Positions 39,901 through 49,639 are shown, numbered from the stretch's first letter. The stretch is DNA of 64,000 nt from Anseranas semipalmata (GCA_013399115.1 VXAA01000920.1:620323-684322), one strand, 5' to 3'. A program made the numbers and translations. The notes: generated by a model not told the origin, from the letters alone.

Positions 39901-41543
39901 TACTTGTGAGGACCACCAGACCAGGACCTCGAGGTAGATAAGCCATACCACGAGGGAGACATTAAGCTGAATGAAGGCGTAGGTGCCATATTCCCATTGA
40001 CTCATCCCAAGCAGAGGGCTGCTTCACTGCAGACTGCCTCCTGGATTTCCTGATGTTGTGAGGTGCCTGCCTTGGCCCTCGCAAGGCCCACATTCACCAG
40101 CTCACCGGGAGAGGTGTCCACGTGCAGTACGGCTCTGCATTGACTGCACAGGGAGTGAGTGTGTGCTCCGGATTGTGCCACCTGAATTTTTGCCATGTAC
40201 CTAACGGAGCTGCGTTGAACACCTTGCCCCACTCCCACCTCCTTCTCAGACATGCAATACTTGGCAGACGTATGAAAACACAGAACTGAAATACGCTGCT
40301 CTTACTCATCCCGTCCCATCCATGCAGCTGCCCTGCCTTCTGTTCTCTTCCTCCCTACCCCCATCCTCCTCTCTGAGCCACAATAAGCTGAACATCTGAA
40401 ATCCTGACTGCTAAGAGACCGCTCCTGCCCCGCCAGCCCTGTGCAACCACCACCGCACTGCGCGTCGCCACCTCCTCCACCAGCAGTTCCGGAGGGGCCA
40501 GAGCAACCGCCCATGCCACAGCCAGCATGCAATCTATCTCCTCTGCTTTCTGCTTTTCAGAGTGATGTAGTTGTCTTGCTCAGGGTGTAAACACACATAA
40601 GAAACAACCAGGTGGGTCAATAACAAAACTTGTGAATCCTAAAGTAACATGAAGTAGAGCTGCCTCTCCTCATGCATTTCTACTCCTTGCATCAAAGCTC
40701 AGTGACTCCATGTGCATTAAAGCAGGGAGAGCAGCCACCGAATAGGCAAAACAAAAACCCTGGGGTGGGAGAAGCACAGCTAGACCTCAAGCTTGTATTG
40801 CTGCCAAACAATTTGCAATGGCTAATCACAGCAGTGCAGAGACAGCTCAGCTTCCATGACCCAGACCATCTGGACTAGCACAGAGAGAAGTTATGTATTT
40901 TAAACCCCTCTCTCCAGCCACCACCCCCTGCCTTCATACCTTGATGACAGAGGATATAGAGCTGAATGCTGTCAGCATGGTGCAGGAAACTGAAATTCAT
41001 GTGGCAGCACATGACAGACCTCAGAGGGGTCAACAATTTGTGATGGTGATAGCACTGGAGCTGTCTTAATCAGGGTAACAGGGAACCCAAACTGCAGGGA
41101 TAGCATTAAATTAACAAATATTACATGAAAGTGGGTGAAAGAGCCTGCAGCAAACTTCAAAATTTCAAGCAAACACAGCACTGAAACCCCATCTTCGTGC
41201 CAAAAAAGAAAGTTTGACTGGAATCTCTGGCCTCAGACACACACTCTAGTGATGTGCTGTGGCCTTAGCAACCGGGAGTGTTTGGGCTCTGGGACAACCC
41301 ATGCTCACTTCGGGAATTATGAGCAAGGGCCTGAAGAAACACCAAATACAACTGAAGGCTCGTGGGTGTTCATCTATCTGAATTAATAGAACTTTTCAGA
41401 TTGTCTAGGCTTACAGATTATTTTTCTTGTTACAGAAAACATGGATGTCACAGATAGAAATGGCAATCTCCAGTTACACTAAACAACATGAAACCAAGAA
41501 AAGCACTCTTTTCTGCCTCCCAGCTGAATCCTCTGAAATTTAA
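9977..41543 (+). CDS. PLEKHG7: PLEKHG7: Rho guanine-nucleotide exchange factor with DH and PH domains (12 exons plus an optional micro-exon)
   Basis: Gene model spanning coding start to stop. Exons: 9977-10699, (11652-11674 optional), 20660-20809, 22801-22896, 25175-25270, 25902-26015, 27785-27962, 30215-30330, 31005-31098, 34276-34355, 35214-35373, 38710-38807, 41436-41543. Total 2013 nt, 670 residues plus stop without the micro-exon. Residues 1-241 are polar and Ser/Pro-rich with no recognised domain; about 258-455 form the DH (RhoGEF) domain; about 500-650 form the PH domain. Known family role: Dbl-family proteins catalyse GDP/GTP exchange on Rho GTPases, with the PH domain modulating membrane binding and exchange. 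The match to PLEKHG7 is from remembered human sequence: the DH start, the LTRYPLLL helix, the PH strands and the C-terminal PAESSEI. I recall the human 5' exon being annotated separately as C12orf74 before merging. The first in-frame ATG is 9977 (in-frame stop at 9968-9970); ATG 9992 has a better Kozak context. Least certain are the 5' start and the exon 1 to DH join. Confidence 0.92.
11652..11674 (+). CDS. PLEKHG7: Candidate PLEKHG7 micro-exon (23 nt)
   Basis: A 23-nt segment sits between a strong acceptor (ctttttttcag) and a donor-like GTATGC. Entered in phase 0 from exon 1 it reads KSGLPIQ plus two bases (AG). It then joins in frame only if the DH exon is entered at its second tandem acceptor (base 20662), rebuilding AGT (Ser). 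The net effect is an insertion of exactly seven residues. I infer an optional cassette; direct splicing of exon 1 to 20660 is equally open. RNA evidence would decide. Confidence 0.35.
16351..16374. repeat. (CAAA)n microsatellite
   Basis: About five CAAA units within a PLEKHG7 intron. Confidence 0.9.
18169..18188. repeat. (AAAT)n microsatellite
   Basis: Five AAAT units within a PLEKHG7 intron. Confidence 0.9.
20660..20809 (+). CDS. PLEKHG7: PLEKHG7 exon: start of DH domain
   Basis: 150 nt, 50 codons, phase 0 to 0. The acceptor has a pyrimidine tract (ttctttctccctcctcaatcaatag) and the donor is ATG|GTAAGT. Residues 242-291 read SKSWHEFIKAQQTEQ, then a charged stretch, then EEAVWELFTSECTYFLDHLL, the classic first conserved helix of Dbl-homology domains (E-x-x-Y-x-x-x-L spacing). 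This helix contributes to the GTPase-binding face in the family. A tandem acceptor (ATAG|AG|TAAA) allows an alternative start at 20662, used only if the micro-exon is included. Confidence 0.93.
20810..22800 (+). other. PLEKHG7: PLEKHG7 intron
   Basis: AT-rich, non-coding. The only structure seen is a 31-bp-period direct duplication at 22434-22490. Confidence 0.8.
22434..22490. repeat. Direct tandem duplication, period 31
   Basis: CTACAATTCTGATGCTATTA… (22434-22459) recurs at 22465-22490 with one T-to-C change over 26 matching bases. Confidence 0.85.
22801..22896 (+). CDS. PLEKHG7: PLEKHG7 exon: DH domain, second segment
   Basis: 96 nt, 32 codons, phase 0 to 0, between gtttttaaag| and AAG|GTGAGT. 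It encodes residues 292-323, beginning IFLNTLKYLQ and ending LWRLFANLEELNK. This corresponds to the DH segment after helix 1, where the Phe/Asn/Leu-rich 'LF-NLEEL' motif is conserved across RhoGEFs. An A-rich run follows the donor directly, which is odd but does not affect the consensus. Confidence 0.93.
22897..25174 (+). other. PLEKHG7: PLEKHG7 intron
   Basis: Begins with a poly-A run just after the donor. Contains short ATC/ATT triplet runs near 24200-24217. No exon or repeat family recognised. Confidence 0.8.
25175..25270 (+). CDS. PLEKHG7: PLEKHG7 exon: DH domain, third segment
   Basis: 96 nt, 32 codons, phase 0 to 0, acceptor tctcctttacttag|, donor AAG|GTAACA. It encodes residues 324-355, from ISLSFVENFFEIVKEHV to FISILRK. 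It is amphipathic helical sequence matching the DH core helix that carries the catalytic domain's hydrophobic packing. Its length is identical to the preceding exon. Confidence 0.92.
25271..25901 (+). other. PLEKHG7: PLEKHG7 intron
   Basis: 631 nt with no feature beyond the splice sites. Confidence 0.85.
25902..26015 (+). CDS. PLEKHG7: PLEKHG7 exon: DH domain, fourth segment
   Basis: 114 nt, 38 codons, phase 0 to 0, acceptor cctcttttgcag|, donor AAA|GTAAAG. It encodes residues 356-393, including CQTHQIYCLNYTSAVFYLEN and then LRQREDFGIYLK. The Y-x-x-Y-C-x-N-Y pattern is the conserved DH segment that precedes the long C-terminal helix. Confidence 0.93.
26016..27784 (+). other. PLEKHG7: PLEKHG7 intron
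   Basis: Includes a short (TTG)n run (about 26029-26045), a poly-A run and a 165-codon open frame at 26991-27488 that resembles no protein I know and is taken as chance. Confidence 0.8.
27785..27962 (+). CDS. PLEKHG7: PLEKHG7 exon: DH domain C-terminal helix
   Basis: 178 nt, phase 0 to 1, ending ATA C|GTAAGT. It encodes residues 394 to the first base of codon 453. It carries the hallmark DH helix LPELLVAPLHRLTRYPLLLN, in which the conserved Leu-x-x-Pro-x-x-Arg-x-x-Arg-Tyr-Pro-Leu-Leu-Leu residues contact the Rho GTPase switch regions. The acceptor is a NAGNAG (tctccag|cag|TGG), so the exon can begin at 27785 (QWCEQ) or 27788 (WCEQ); I recall the human protein lacking the extra Gln. Confidence 0.94.
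27963..30214 (+). other. PLEKHG7: PLEKHG7 intron with an internal GC-rich island
   Basis: Contains the GC-rich block 28575-28910, open in several frames on both strands; elsewhere AT-rich with a poly-A run at about 29465-29482. Confidence 0.8.
28575..28910. other. GC-rich, CpG-containing block inside a PLEKHG7 intron
   Basis: About 330 bp of strongly GC-rich sequence with many CpG and GCAGC/CAGC motifs (for example ccgggcagcgccgcatgccc) in otherwise AT-rich surroundings. Long open frames on both strands here follow from the low stop-codon density of GC-rich DNA. No conserved protein is recognised. Possible CpG island or alternative promoter (inference). Confidence 0.6.
30215..30330 (+). CDS. 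PLEKHG7: PLEKHG7 exon: DH-PH linker
   Basis: 116 nt, phase 1 to 0, acceptor ttacatatttcag|, donor GAG|GTAAGC. The split codon CGG gives Arg, completing KSIRDLEGKVKW across the junction. It encodes residues 453-491, including LDNFQKFKQLHEVIIWPQVW and DRDKRFFVPE. This is the long linker helix between the DH domain and the first PH strand. Confidence 0.93.
30331..31004 (+). other. PLEKHG7: PLEKHG7 intron ending in a (TC)n tract
   Basis: 674 nt. The 3' end carries the microsatellite 30957-30993 that replaces an ordinary polypyrimidine tract. Confidence 0.85.
30957..30993 (+). repeat. (TC)n microsatellite acting as polypyrimidine tract
   Basis: About 37 bp of TC repeats with two small interruptions, ending 11 nt before the acceptor AG at 31003-31004. 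Confidence 0.9.
31005..31098 (+). CDS. PLEKHG7: PLEKHG7 exon: PH domain, first strands
   Basis: 94 nt, phase 0 to 1. It reads CLKQNLRESSSENI… and then RLLLHEGRLTLA, where HEGRLTL is the usual beta-1 strand entry of DH-associated PH domains. The donor is GCA G|GTAATG. The acceptor is weak (ttcttggggtcaag|) but is preceded by a (TC)n microsatellite at 30957-30993 that supplies the pyrimidine tract. The split codon with 34276 restores A-E-S-T-R. Confidence 0.9.
31099..34275 (+). other. PLEKHG7: PLEKHG7 intron
   Basis: 3.2 kb. Includes a moderately GC-richer part (31680-32300) overlapping an unexplained 193-codon open frame (32013-32594), and a poly-A run at about 33866-33879. No repeat family recognised. 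Confidence 0.8.
34276..34355 (+). CDS. PLEKHG7: PLEKHG7 exon: PH domain strands 2-3
   Basis: 80 nt, phase 1 to 0, acceptor tgttttcctcctcag|, donor AAG|GTAATA. It encodes residues 523-549, reading ESTRLLDVYLFLFDDFLLIT and then KIKRSKK. The V-x-L-F-L-F-D-D-x-L-L-x-T-K pattern is diagnostic for PH domains of the Dbl/PLEKHG group, and the following basic residues are typical of the lipid-facing loop. Confidence 0.94.
34356..35213 (+). other. PLEKHG7: PLEKHG7 intron
   Basis: 858 nt, nothing beyond splice signals recognised. Confidence 0.85.
35214..35373 (+). CDS. PLEKHG7: PLEKHG7 exon: PH domain, central insert and strand
   Basis: 160 nt, phase 0 to 1, acceptor ttctattcccag|, donor ACA G|GTACAT. 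It encodes residues 550-603, beginning KYGGSDTGLIPVCPSLTPEL and ending with the conserved PH stretch VLDQPIPLDRLILKNVD. The loop before that stretch is longer than in a minimal PH domain. Confidence 0.92.
35374..38709 (+). other. PLEKHG7: PLEKHG7 intron with a GC-rich hairpin
   Basis: 3.3 kb. Contains a GC-rich patch around 36540-36690 with a perfect 15-bp inverted repeat; the remainder is unremarkable. Confidence 0.8.
36579..36629. repeat. Perfect 15-bp inverted repeat (GC-rich hairpin)
   Basis: GATGCGGGGCTGCCC at 36579-36593 is the exact reverse complement of 36615-36629, with a 21-nt spacer that itself contains CCTGC..GCAGG. It would form a stable stem-loop in DNA or pre-mRNA. Confidence 0.9.
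38710..38807 (+). CDS. PLEKHG7: PLEKHG7 exon: PH domain strands 6-7
   Basis: 98 nt, phase 1 to 0, acceptor cttcacattttttccacag|, donor AAG|GTAAGC. It encodes the end of codon 603 to residue 635: FSLRNAFLIQHENRYRQCIA and then VFLLQAQTETAK. This matches the last PH strands and the entry to the C-terminal helix. Confidence 0.93.
38808..41435 (+). other. PLEKHG7: Last PLEKHG7 intron
   Basis: 2.6 kb. GC-richer around 40420-40530; no repeat family, RNA gene or exon recognised. Confidence 0.8.
41436..41543 (+). CDS. PLEKHG7: PLEKHG7 terminal coding exon: PH C-terminal helix and tail
   Basis: 108 nt, 35 codons plus TAA at 41541-41543, acceptor tatttttcttgttacag|. It reads KTWMSQIEMAISSYTKQ…, ending LPAESSEI. 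The Trp in KTWMSQI is the invariant tryptophan of the PH-domain C-terminal helix. As I remember it, the human protein also ends in PAESSEI, which fixes the identity and the stop. Confidence 0.95.
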   Translation, partial: KTWMSQIEMAISSYTKQHETKKSTLFCLPAESSEI

Positions 41544-41925
41544 TAATGCCAGCACAGCACTGACAGATCAAGTGGAAGACTATTGTGGTGATAACATAGT
41601 TATTTCTTCCAGCATGCTTAACTTTCTGACACTAAACTCTGACATGACTAGACAGAAGTGATGGGTTTTGACCACAGAATGTAGAAATAAATGGGAGGGG
41701 GAGAATGAGCCATGCAACAAATGCATCACTCTTAGACGCTCCTTTGCTTCAGCTAGGGGAAGGCTCTTGCCATCCAGGGAAGTGTTAACACAACTTGTTG
41801 TTTCCTAGAAAGCAGGACAAGGAAACCACCTATGTTGGTGAGGAGAACTCATTCACCGGAAGTCTAGAGGCGTTATTCTGAGCTCATTCAAATTGTATTA
41901 ATAAATTTCACAAAATTAAAATTGT
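41544..41925 (+). other. PLEKHG7: PLEKHG7 3'UTR with candidate poly(A) signals
   Basis: Non-coding sequence following the TAA. Canonical AATAAA hexamers occur at 41686-41691 (about 145 nt after the stop) and 41900-41905. Either could end the transcript; neither has a strong GU/U-rich downstream element that I can single out. The right end given is nominal. Confidence 0.5.
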
Positions 41926-44900
41926 AGGGAACTCTCTAGCCATAGCTCCCTGTACCTACTGCCTTTCTACCTACTAAACTATAACATCACACATTGGGCT
42001 TGTGGGGGTGGATCAGTAAAAGCATATATTGTGTTGAGTCCCCACTGATTTTCAAAATGAGAAGGTTGCTTAGCGCCCTGTTCCTTTGAAAAAGGTCATC
42101 TTTACATCTAACATTCAGATAAACTACAGATGCTACAGAATTTATAAAAAGAAAGAACGGAAGTGCAATGATGCCCCACTTTTAATGGGGACATTTTTTT
42201 ACCTGAAGTTTTTCACAACTTTATTATCAGCAGATCTGTCATTATGCATTATTTACACTCAGTGCAGCCTTCTGAGTTCAATTTTGCTATTTCTTATCTT
42301 CTCAACTTTTCTTCAAAACTTGAACATTCTTTTTGCATTAAACCATTCAATATTTCATTGCAATCCAGATCTCTGGTCCACGTAGTAGAAGTATGTACTT
42401 GTTAATCACTTTTTTGTTTGTTTGTTTTTGAGGTACTGGAATAGACCCACATAACAGTCTGCAACTGCTTGCCACAACATTCGTGCAGGTGGAGGGAGGG
42501 TGCTCTCACCAGGTTAGCCTTGGCTAATCTAAGATTAACATAGTCAAGAGAAGAAAGACTTCTCTAAAACCACTCTAAATGATCCTGTCACTTCTCCCAC
42601 TTGTGCTCAGAGAGTCTCCCCAAGCAGGGAAGTTAAACCTTGGAATATCCCTTCAGTGCCAGAAATGATTTCAGGGTGAACTGAACAGAGAAGCTACACA
42701 GATGAAGACTATGCTGAAGAATTTAGGAGTGCCATTCCAATTGTTTGCATTACTCATGGTTAAGTCAGCATACCTCCCTATCTTTTGTTTCTGCTCTGGC
42801 ATCAAATTAGTCATGAGTTCAGATGTTGCCCCTAACCCAGTTCCACCCATCAGGATGTGGTGGTACATTTTATCCACTTGAGCTGGTTCACCTCTACATA
42901 CAAACTCTGGTCTGGAGGCTGTATATATGTGCTTACCTGTTTTATCGTCCCCCAGATGCCACCATGGTACATGTTCCTGCTCTTCCCCTTTATGCCCATG
43001 ATGGGCAAGTTTCTGTCATGGCTTAGTGAGAAAGGAACAGCTACTCAGGCTCCATGCCCAGAGGTGAGTGTGTACGGCAGGAGAGCAGAACCGAGCAGAT
43101 CCAGCAGAGCTGGTCCAGGACACCACAAAAGCTGCAAACATAGCTTGGCTTCAACAGCTGTGCTCAGTCTTCACCAACGCCATGCTCAGCTGTGCAGTGT
43201 CACACCCTTCCATCTCTGGTGCCTCTCCAGAATCTCACAGTATCTTGCAACCAGCAATGATACCAAAGAAAGATTTTTAAGCCCAGAGAAGCCACACCTG
43301 TCAGATTAAGCCCTGTGCTTTGTGCACTGGCAGAGGGGAAGGGGGTGTTTTACACCTTTGTGTATTTTTGCCAGAAAGACCTTTAAGGCAGGTCTGCTGG
43401 GTTTACCAGGCAACTAAATAGTACTGGAGATTCAGTATTTCCTGGAGGTCAGCACATCTCTGAGCAGGACACCCTAGGGGAAGGAAGTACTCACGCACAG
43501 AGGGTCTTTAGGGAGACAAGCTCAACAGGCTCTTCTGTGGTCTGGAAAGAAAGATGCCCCAGAAAGCAATCGAGGAAGAAATTAACTTCCCAACTTGAAT
43601 TGCCTTTCAGATAAAGCCTCTCTCAAACTTTTTCTACTGTCTACACAGAGCCCCTAGGGAAGATCTGCTTCAATTTTGAAATGTAGTTTCTTTGTAAATG
43701 CCCCCATAATTCAATAGGGGCTTTATCATGGGACACACATTGATCACCTGGGTTCTCTCTGCACTGCAGTTCCACTCTTTAAGAGGTTTTCGTCCAGCAA
43801 GTGAACCCTCCCTTAATCTGAAGAACTAAAACAAGCACTACTTCTGAGTCTTCCAGTTACACCAATTGTCAGAGTACATTGAACACAGTGTCTGAACGTG
43901 GCCAATGACAGAACGACTAGCTGAACCCAGTATATCCATCAGCCTTGTGCAGTTATTGGGAAAGAAAAAACTACTCTGAATTTAACTTGTGAGAAACAGA
44001 TTTGAAATACAGTCATTATCACTGCCTCCTCTCAAAAGTGAAAGCTTTTGTTGCAGCTTCCCACCAGTCTAAGAAATTGGAGCACTTAGTTGTTCTCAAA
44101 TGTGTGTCTTCCCAACAGTTCACTTATACGATGATAAATCCCCCATTTCAAAGTAGCTTTGCTGTCTAAAGTGAATGACAGGAAGGTCTATTAGAAAGGT
44201 CTAATTTTTTCTTTTATTGTCATTCATCATTCCTGTAACAGGTTAGAAAACAAAAGTTACATTTCAATAACATTTCATCATAGTTTATACAGAACTGGTT
44301 GATGCATGATGTCATTTTCTCATCCAAATCCACAGCCACCTTCCAAATCGCAAAGTTTAGGAATTACAGTGCACGCTGGACTAAATTCTTTCACAATGTA
44401 AGGCACAACTACATGATCACAAGTAGTAAACACAAACACTGAAAACAGAACCTAAGAATCAAACTTCAATGAAAAAGAAACAAAACCAAAACACTCGTGC
44501 AAAATTTATCTACACCTACCAAGATGGTATGATCCAGTTTAAAAGAAGTGCAGTACTCTGTAGGTAAAACTGCATCATAAGGCTATTATAATACATTACC
44601 TCTAAATACTGGGTAAGAACTTAAAACTTTTTCCATTTATATTTTATACAATTCTACAGAAAATAAGTTGTATGTGCGATATTCACATCTGCAATAATAA
44701 ACTGATCATTAAAATGCTGAAGAGGCAAACAAGACAATGCAATTTGTGGCACGCATCCATTACAGAAACCATTCATCAAGTTCTCATCTTGAGTACTGAA
44801 GAAAAAAAAAAAATACTAAGTTAACGATACATTTGGTGAATGAGGCTATCCGTAGCCAAATGACAAAGCTGCATACAAAATTGTTTTTACCCAGCAGACC

Positions 44901-45774
44901 GTGATTATGAAAGCTTGTGGTTATGATTTATTTCCTGACCAGCAGCTAGAGTTTGCAAGATTGAAACTACACAGGTTAAAAGAATTCAACAGAGTTTACA
45001 GTAACTTGAAACTATTGGATACTTCCAAACACATTAAAAAAAAAGACTTTTTTTTTGGTGATAAACTTTTGCAATTTTGGCTTTCACTATAACTTTTACA
45101 TAACGTGACAGCAAACCCTATTAAACTTACCTAATGGTTGAATTTCACACTGAGAGGTAGTTCAAATGAAATCTTATGTAACGGCATCAAATGGTGGGGT
45201 TTCATGATTTTTTTTTTTGTGCGATTTTTTTTTTCCTTTTCTTACAAAAGTGACAAATCCTATACAAGCAGCATTTTGGACACATTACTATAAAAAGTTC
45301 TGGTATTTGCTAACTCAGCGAGGCATTCTTCTAAACATCCCTCTTGTGCCAGGAATCAAGCCTTAGCGTGATACAACAGAGCACTTTGCCATAAAGCCAA
45401 CAGCAGGAGCCTGGACCTGCCAGTGCTGGCCTGTTGACATTTAACAATGAACACTGTTCCCAGCTCTCTTTACCCTAAAAAGGCAGGAAACACAGATGAA
45501 TTTGTTTTTTAGTCTAGGTCACAGGGGGAGGCAAAGTTGGAAAACATGCCTACCAGGCTTCTGCTTTCATAGTAACATTGATCTAAACGGGTTAGCAGGG
45601 CTTCAGGAATCTTCAAATGAGCAGATACTCCTGTATCTGCTGCACAGCAAGTGCATAGCATGTGGCAGCTACAGACAAAATGCAGAGTTTATTACATTAA
45701 CTAGTACCTATTTGTTATCATGATCGTAAGTGGCATCTAATGTTCTCTCTAATGATACAAAGCTCTTTATTCAG

Positions 45775-45777
<3 letters not shown>

Positions 45778-45806
<29 letters not shown>
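45778..45806. repeat. (GA)n microsatellite
   Basis: Uninterrupted GA dinucleotides over 29 bp, a few bases from a minus-strand AATAAA (45771-45766). Confidence 0.95.
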
Positions 45807-45808
<2 letters not shown>

Positions 45809-46369
45809 TGAGTTTCTGTGGGGGGGACCTTACTATCCAATTATTGCTGTTTTTGAAAAGTAGACCACTTAGTGCTTTTGGAGAGGCTGTGGTTGGTCAA
45901 CAATTTTAAACTTATCCTAAAAGGGATGGTGAGGTCAATACTTCAAAAATGAAGAATTGGACAACTGGGAAGAACCTTGAAAATACATAAAATTCAGGTA
46001 TTCTCATTTTATAATCTTAAAATGAAGCTCTACAAAGACAACATGTGCGTGACTACATTAATTTTCTTGTTACATGTGCTCTCGGATGATGATCTTATTT
46101 TTGGTACGAAGTATTATGAGTGTAATTCTCCTTACATAGCAAGGGGCCAAATGTAATCCAGTGAAAGTCCAGCTGAAGATAAACCTTCTGTCCATTGATT
46201 ACAGCTAACACACACGACACCAACAATGCCATTCCACTTCTGGTAGATTATATTCAGTTAGACAGCAAAAAGTGCATAGTGCAAATGACAGTGTTATTTC
46301 CTAGTCCCAAAAGAATATGACAGTGGAAGGGGTGGCACTTGGAGGAGTAATTTATCAGTTTTAGCATAC

Positions 46370-46504
46370 TCAAACCATCGTATCATTCTTCTTGGCATAA
46401 TTTATGCTCTGTTTGAACTTCAGCTCCAGCAGTTTTCTGTCTGCCACTGAGTACTGGTCATAAATATTTAAGTTTTGCAAAAAGCATTTGTTACCACTTT
46501 CCAT
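46370..46504 (-). other. Unexplained 44-codon open reading frame in the EEA1 3' flank
   Basis: ATG at 46504-46502 to TGA at 46372-46370. It encodes a Lys/Leu/Gln-rich peptide starting MESGNKCFLQNLNIYDQYSV and ending QSINYAKKNDTMV, with codon choice that looks coding (GTG GCA GAC AGA AAA CTG CTG GAG CTG AAG TTC). It lies where a long EEA1 3'UTR would run. I do not recognise it. At 44 codons such a frame is common by chance, so it is listed only as a possibility. Confidence 0.15.
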
Positions 46505-49500
46505 TTAACTGACATTTAACAATCTAGAAAAATACTTTTTTTTCCAGTCCCTTCTTTAGGAATGTCACTTCTCTTACATCTAGCATATGAGAATCAATTA
46601 TTCTTGCTAATGTTATACAAACAGCAAGGCTACTTCATGCTTCTGCTCCCAAATACCCTCTTGCTTCACTAAGAAAGGTTTTCTAGTAAGGATTCACAAA
46701 CAGTCCTGATGGCCTCAAAACCAACAAAAATATTCATTGCTCTTGCATGCCTGGCGCTCCACGCTCCACGTTACTTGACACCTTCCAAAAACAGAGGAAA
46801 AAATCTGCACTTTACACTAGAACATTGAACTCTTGTGCCAGAGTGAAGCCAGCTGAAAAATGAGATCCCTCTAAACCTCTTGCCTCTGCTGGAAGCAGCA
46901 GCAGAAACTTCCCTTTGCCTTTTTATCTGCGGACAGCAATTGTTCCTACTGTGACTTAATTGTATCATCTTTGTTAAGCCTTTGCAGAAAGGGGAAGGTT
47001 ACTGGAGGGAAGGAATACATGGGGAGGAGAAATAACAACAGTGAAGCATATCCAGCTAAGATCAAAAGCCTGCCGCTGAACCCAGCAATGCAGTCTGCCT
47101 CCATGGGGACTGCAGTATGGAAATATGAAGTATGCATTGCTGACATGAGGCCGGAATAAAACAGTAGGATTTGGCATTTTGGAGACAACAACCCAAGGGA
47201 CCATGGCTATTTGATTGGGAAGAGATGCAGTGTCTCCAAAAAGTTAAAAGAACCTCTCCCCACCCTTAACAAGACCATCCTTTATACTTTTCCGATTGCC
47301 TCTGGAGATTGTCTCAGCCCATGCAGCAGTTGGTGTTTCAGATTCTGCTTCACCAGAGATGCTGAATGTTCCCTCCGAGGACACTCCATCCACAGTTTCA
47401 GGAACAAATCCCACACTTCACTGTCCCATTCCCGATGCCACGGTAATGGCTAGTAATCAAAGACAGCTTGAGGATCCCACATACCTACTGGTTCAAGCAC
47501 TGGTTTTACCATTTTTCCCCTCAACATCTTACTCTTTAATGGCCTCTCCTCCGTGAATCAGAGCAATGCGGTTCCTGCTAAAGGCTGCTAAAACACACTG
47601 TATCCCCTCTGGTTCCCACGTTTTAGTCTCTTCTGGCATTTTTTTTTCCTCTGTGTTTGTAGTCTGAAAAGTCAGTGCATTCAACTACTTTGTCCAGAGT
47701 CCTTTAACTCAGTGTGGTAAAACCTACCAGACTTTTTACTTGGTTTTCCTATTATTTATACTTTAAAGCAGTGCAAAAAAAAAAAAACAAAAAAAAACCC
47801 ACATTCCGTTAAACATACCCATCAAAGTAGTCAGAATCTACAAGCAGATTTATAAATACAAAGCTTTTCACCTTCCAGTTTTCCTTATTATACATAATAA
47901 TACTCATAGGTCATTTTACTGAACTTGAGCACAACTTCCAACCTGGCAGCCAGGCTGACAGCATTATATGGTCTATTATACCAATAAATTGTCAATGAAT
48001 ACAGACCTGTGCTAAGAATCATAAACACAAGGATAGGAGCATAAGATTTAGCAACGAAGCCATTGATTTACTCCAGTGAAAAGCTGTAGAACTCCCAGCT
48101 TTGCTGCAGACTCAAACCTCAAACATGAAAACTTCTACCCCAGCACTACTCCTCCTGATTTTAACAATCCCTCTTTCTACAAATGTGTATTTGAAAAGCA
48201 TTTCTGTCCCCTCAAAAAGTCCGTCACATGCATCAGTCAGCAAAAAGAGACCTTCAGAAATTGAGCTGGTTTCACCTTGAAGCTGGGGAGCTCCAGACCA
48301 AGAGTTGGCTGGTGGTCAACCAAACACACTGCTTCAGCAGCTAGCTGAGTGAGGTGACTTTGCTTGTCTTTACACAAAAGCATGCCAAAAGGTTAAATCA
48401 AGAACAACTCTACTAGAGCTTCTACCATTTCCTCTTTACTGTAGAGCTCTCTCCTCAGCTTTCAAACAGTCCCATTGGAAAGTAAAACATCTGAACACAA
48501 GAGAGTCTTTTAACCCTGTCCCTAGCTCCCCCTGAGAGATTTCCATCTTTGTTCACCACATACATTTTGTCCTTCATGCAGTTGTGGGAGGCGTCTCTCT
48601 TGCCTCTTAAAATCCCTTCTGCTCCACATGGTTGTCCTTCACCCTGAAAGCAGCACACTCCATGCGTTACACAACCGGACAGTGTGTACCTAGGCTGGAG
48701 CCAGACTGTGACATCTTTACCTCTGCCAGATTTCTGAAGTCATGTATCGGGCAAAGAAAGGCTTGAAAGCAAACTCTTTGGATTCCCTCAGTAAATAAAT
48801 GAATAGAAAAAATCCCCACAGGCAGAGATTCTGTTCATACTTTCTATTCAAAGAATTCCTATTCCAAGCAGTTACCGTGACAAGGAGAAGCAGCAAGCCC
48901 AGAGGATCTGTTTGTATGGAATCATTACAGCAATTGTTTCTTTCAAGCAAGCAACTCTCAAGTTCAAACTAGAAAAGCTGGGAAGTATTTCACATAACCA
49001 TGCTCGTATTCCAAGCATAAGGAATAATAAGAATTCAATTTTAAGAAAATTCCTTGAGGAAGAATCCTTGAGGATGCAAATTTAGAACTAGACAGGTAAG
49101 CTAAGATGGGATATGAAACATAGAGAACACTACTGGGGAAGAGTGATTAGGAAGTCTTTTCACTTGAGAGTTAGTCAGGACTAGACATTTTTCATAAAAG
49201 AGGCTCCTCTTTATTCACATATAGAGCTGTCAATAGATAAAAGTACACAAACCTGCCTAAAGATGGCTAAGCATCCATCATTGTAACAGAATTTGTTTCC
49301 TTACCTTGGGAGGCAAGGAATGGAGGAACTGAGGACATAGTCCTTTTCTCTGAACAGCTGGCACAATTTTCTAAGACAGAAGGGCTTGGGTTGTAGGGAA
49401 TTTATTAGGATATTTAACACAAAGGGTCCCAAATTATTGGAAGGCATAATCCCAGCTCAGAAGAAATAAACTTAAAGGTTTTGAGACCAGACACCAGATA

Positions 49501-49639
49501 CTTCTTTCAAAGGGAGGAAAAGTTAGACACAGGCATGCAAGAAAAAACAGGTGTAAATAAAAGCACAGCAAAAAGGTTTGGAACCTGTATGAACTCAACA
49601 GGAAACCTCTGTTGCAAGTACAGAAAAGCAAATATGGAC

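Larger units (their letters stand above)
41926..49639. other. Interval between the convergent PLEKHG7 and EEA1 genes
   Basis: No gene recognised on either strand. It contains candidate distal poly(A) signals for EEA1 (minus AATAAA at 45771-45766 and 44218-44213), a (GA)n microsatellite (45778-45806), poly-A/T runs, and two short minus-strand open frames (46370-46504, 44320-44451). The part from about 44200 to 51187 has the AT-rich, homopolymer-rich look of a long 3'UTR (inference). Confidence 0.5.

Noticed and set aside
42857..43309. 150-codon plus-strand frame with hydrophobic start in the intergenic interval.
   Set aside because: Hydrophobic start looked like a membrane segment, but no family is recognised and the second half is compositionally random.
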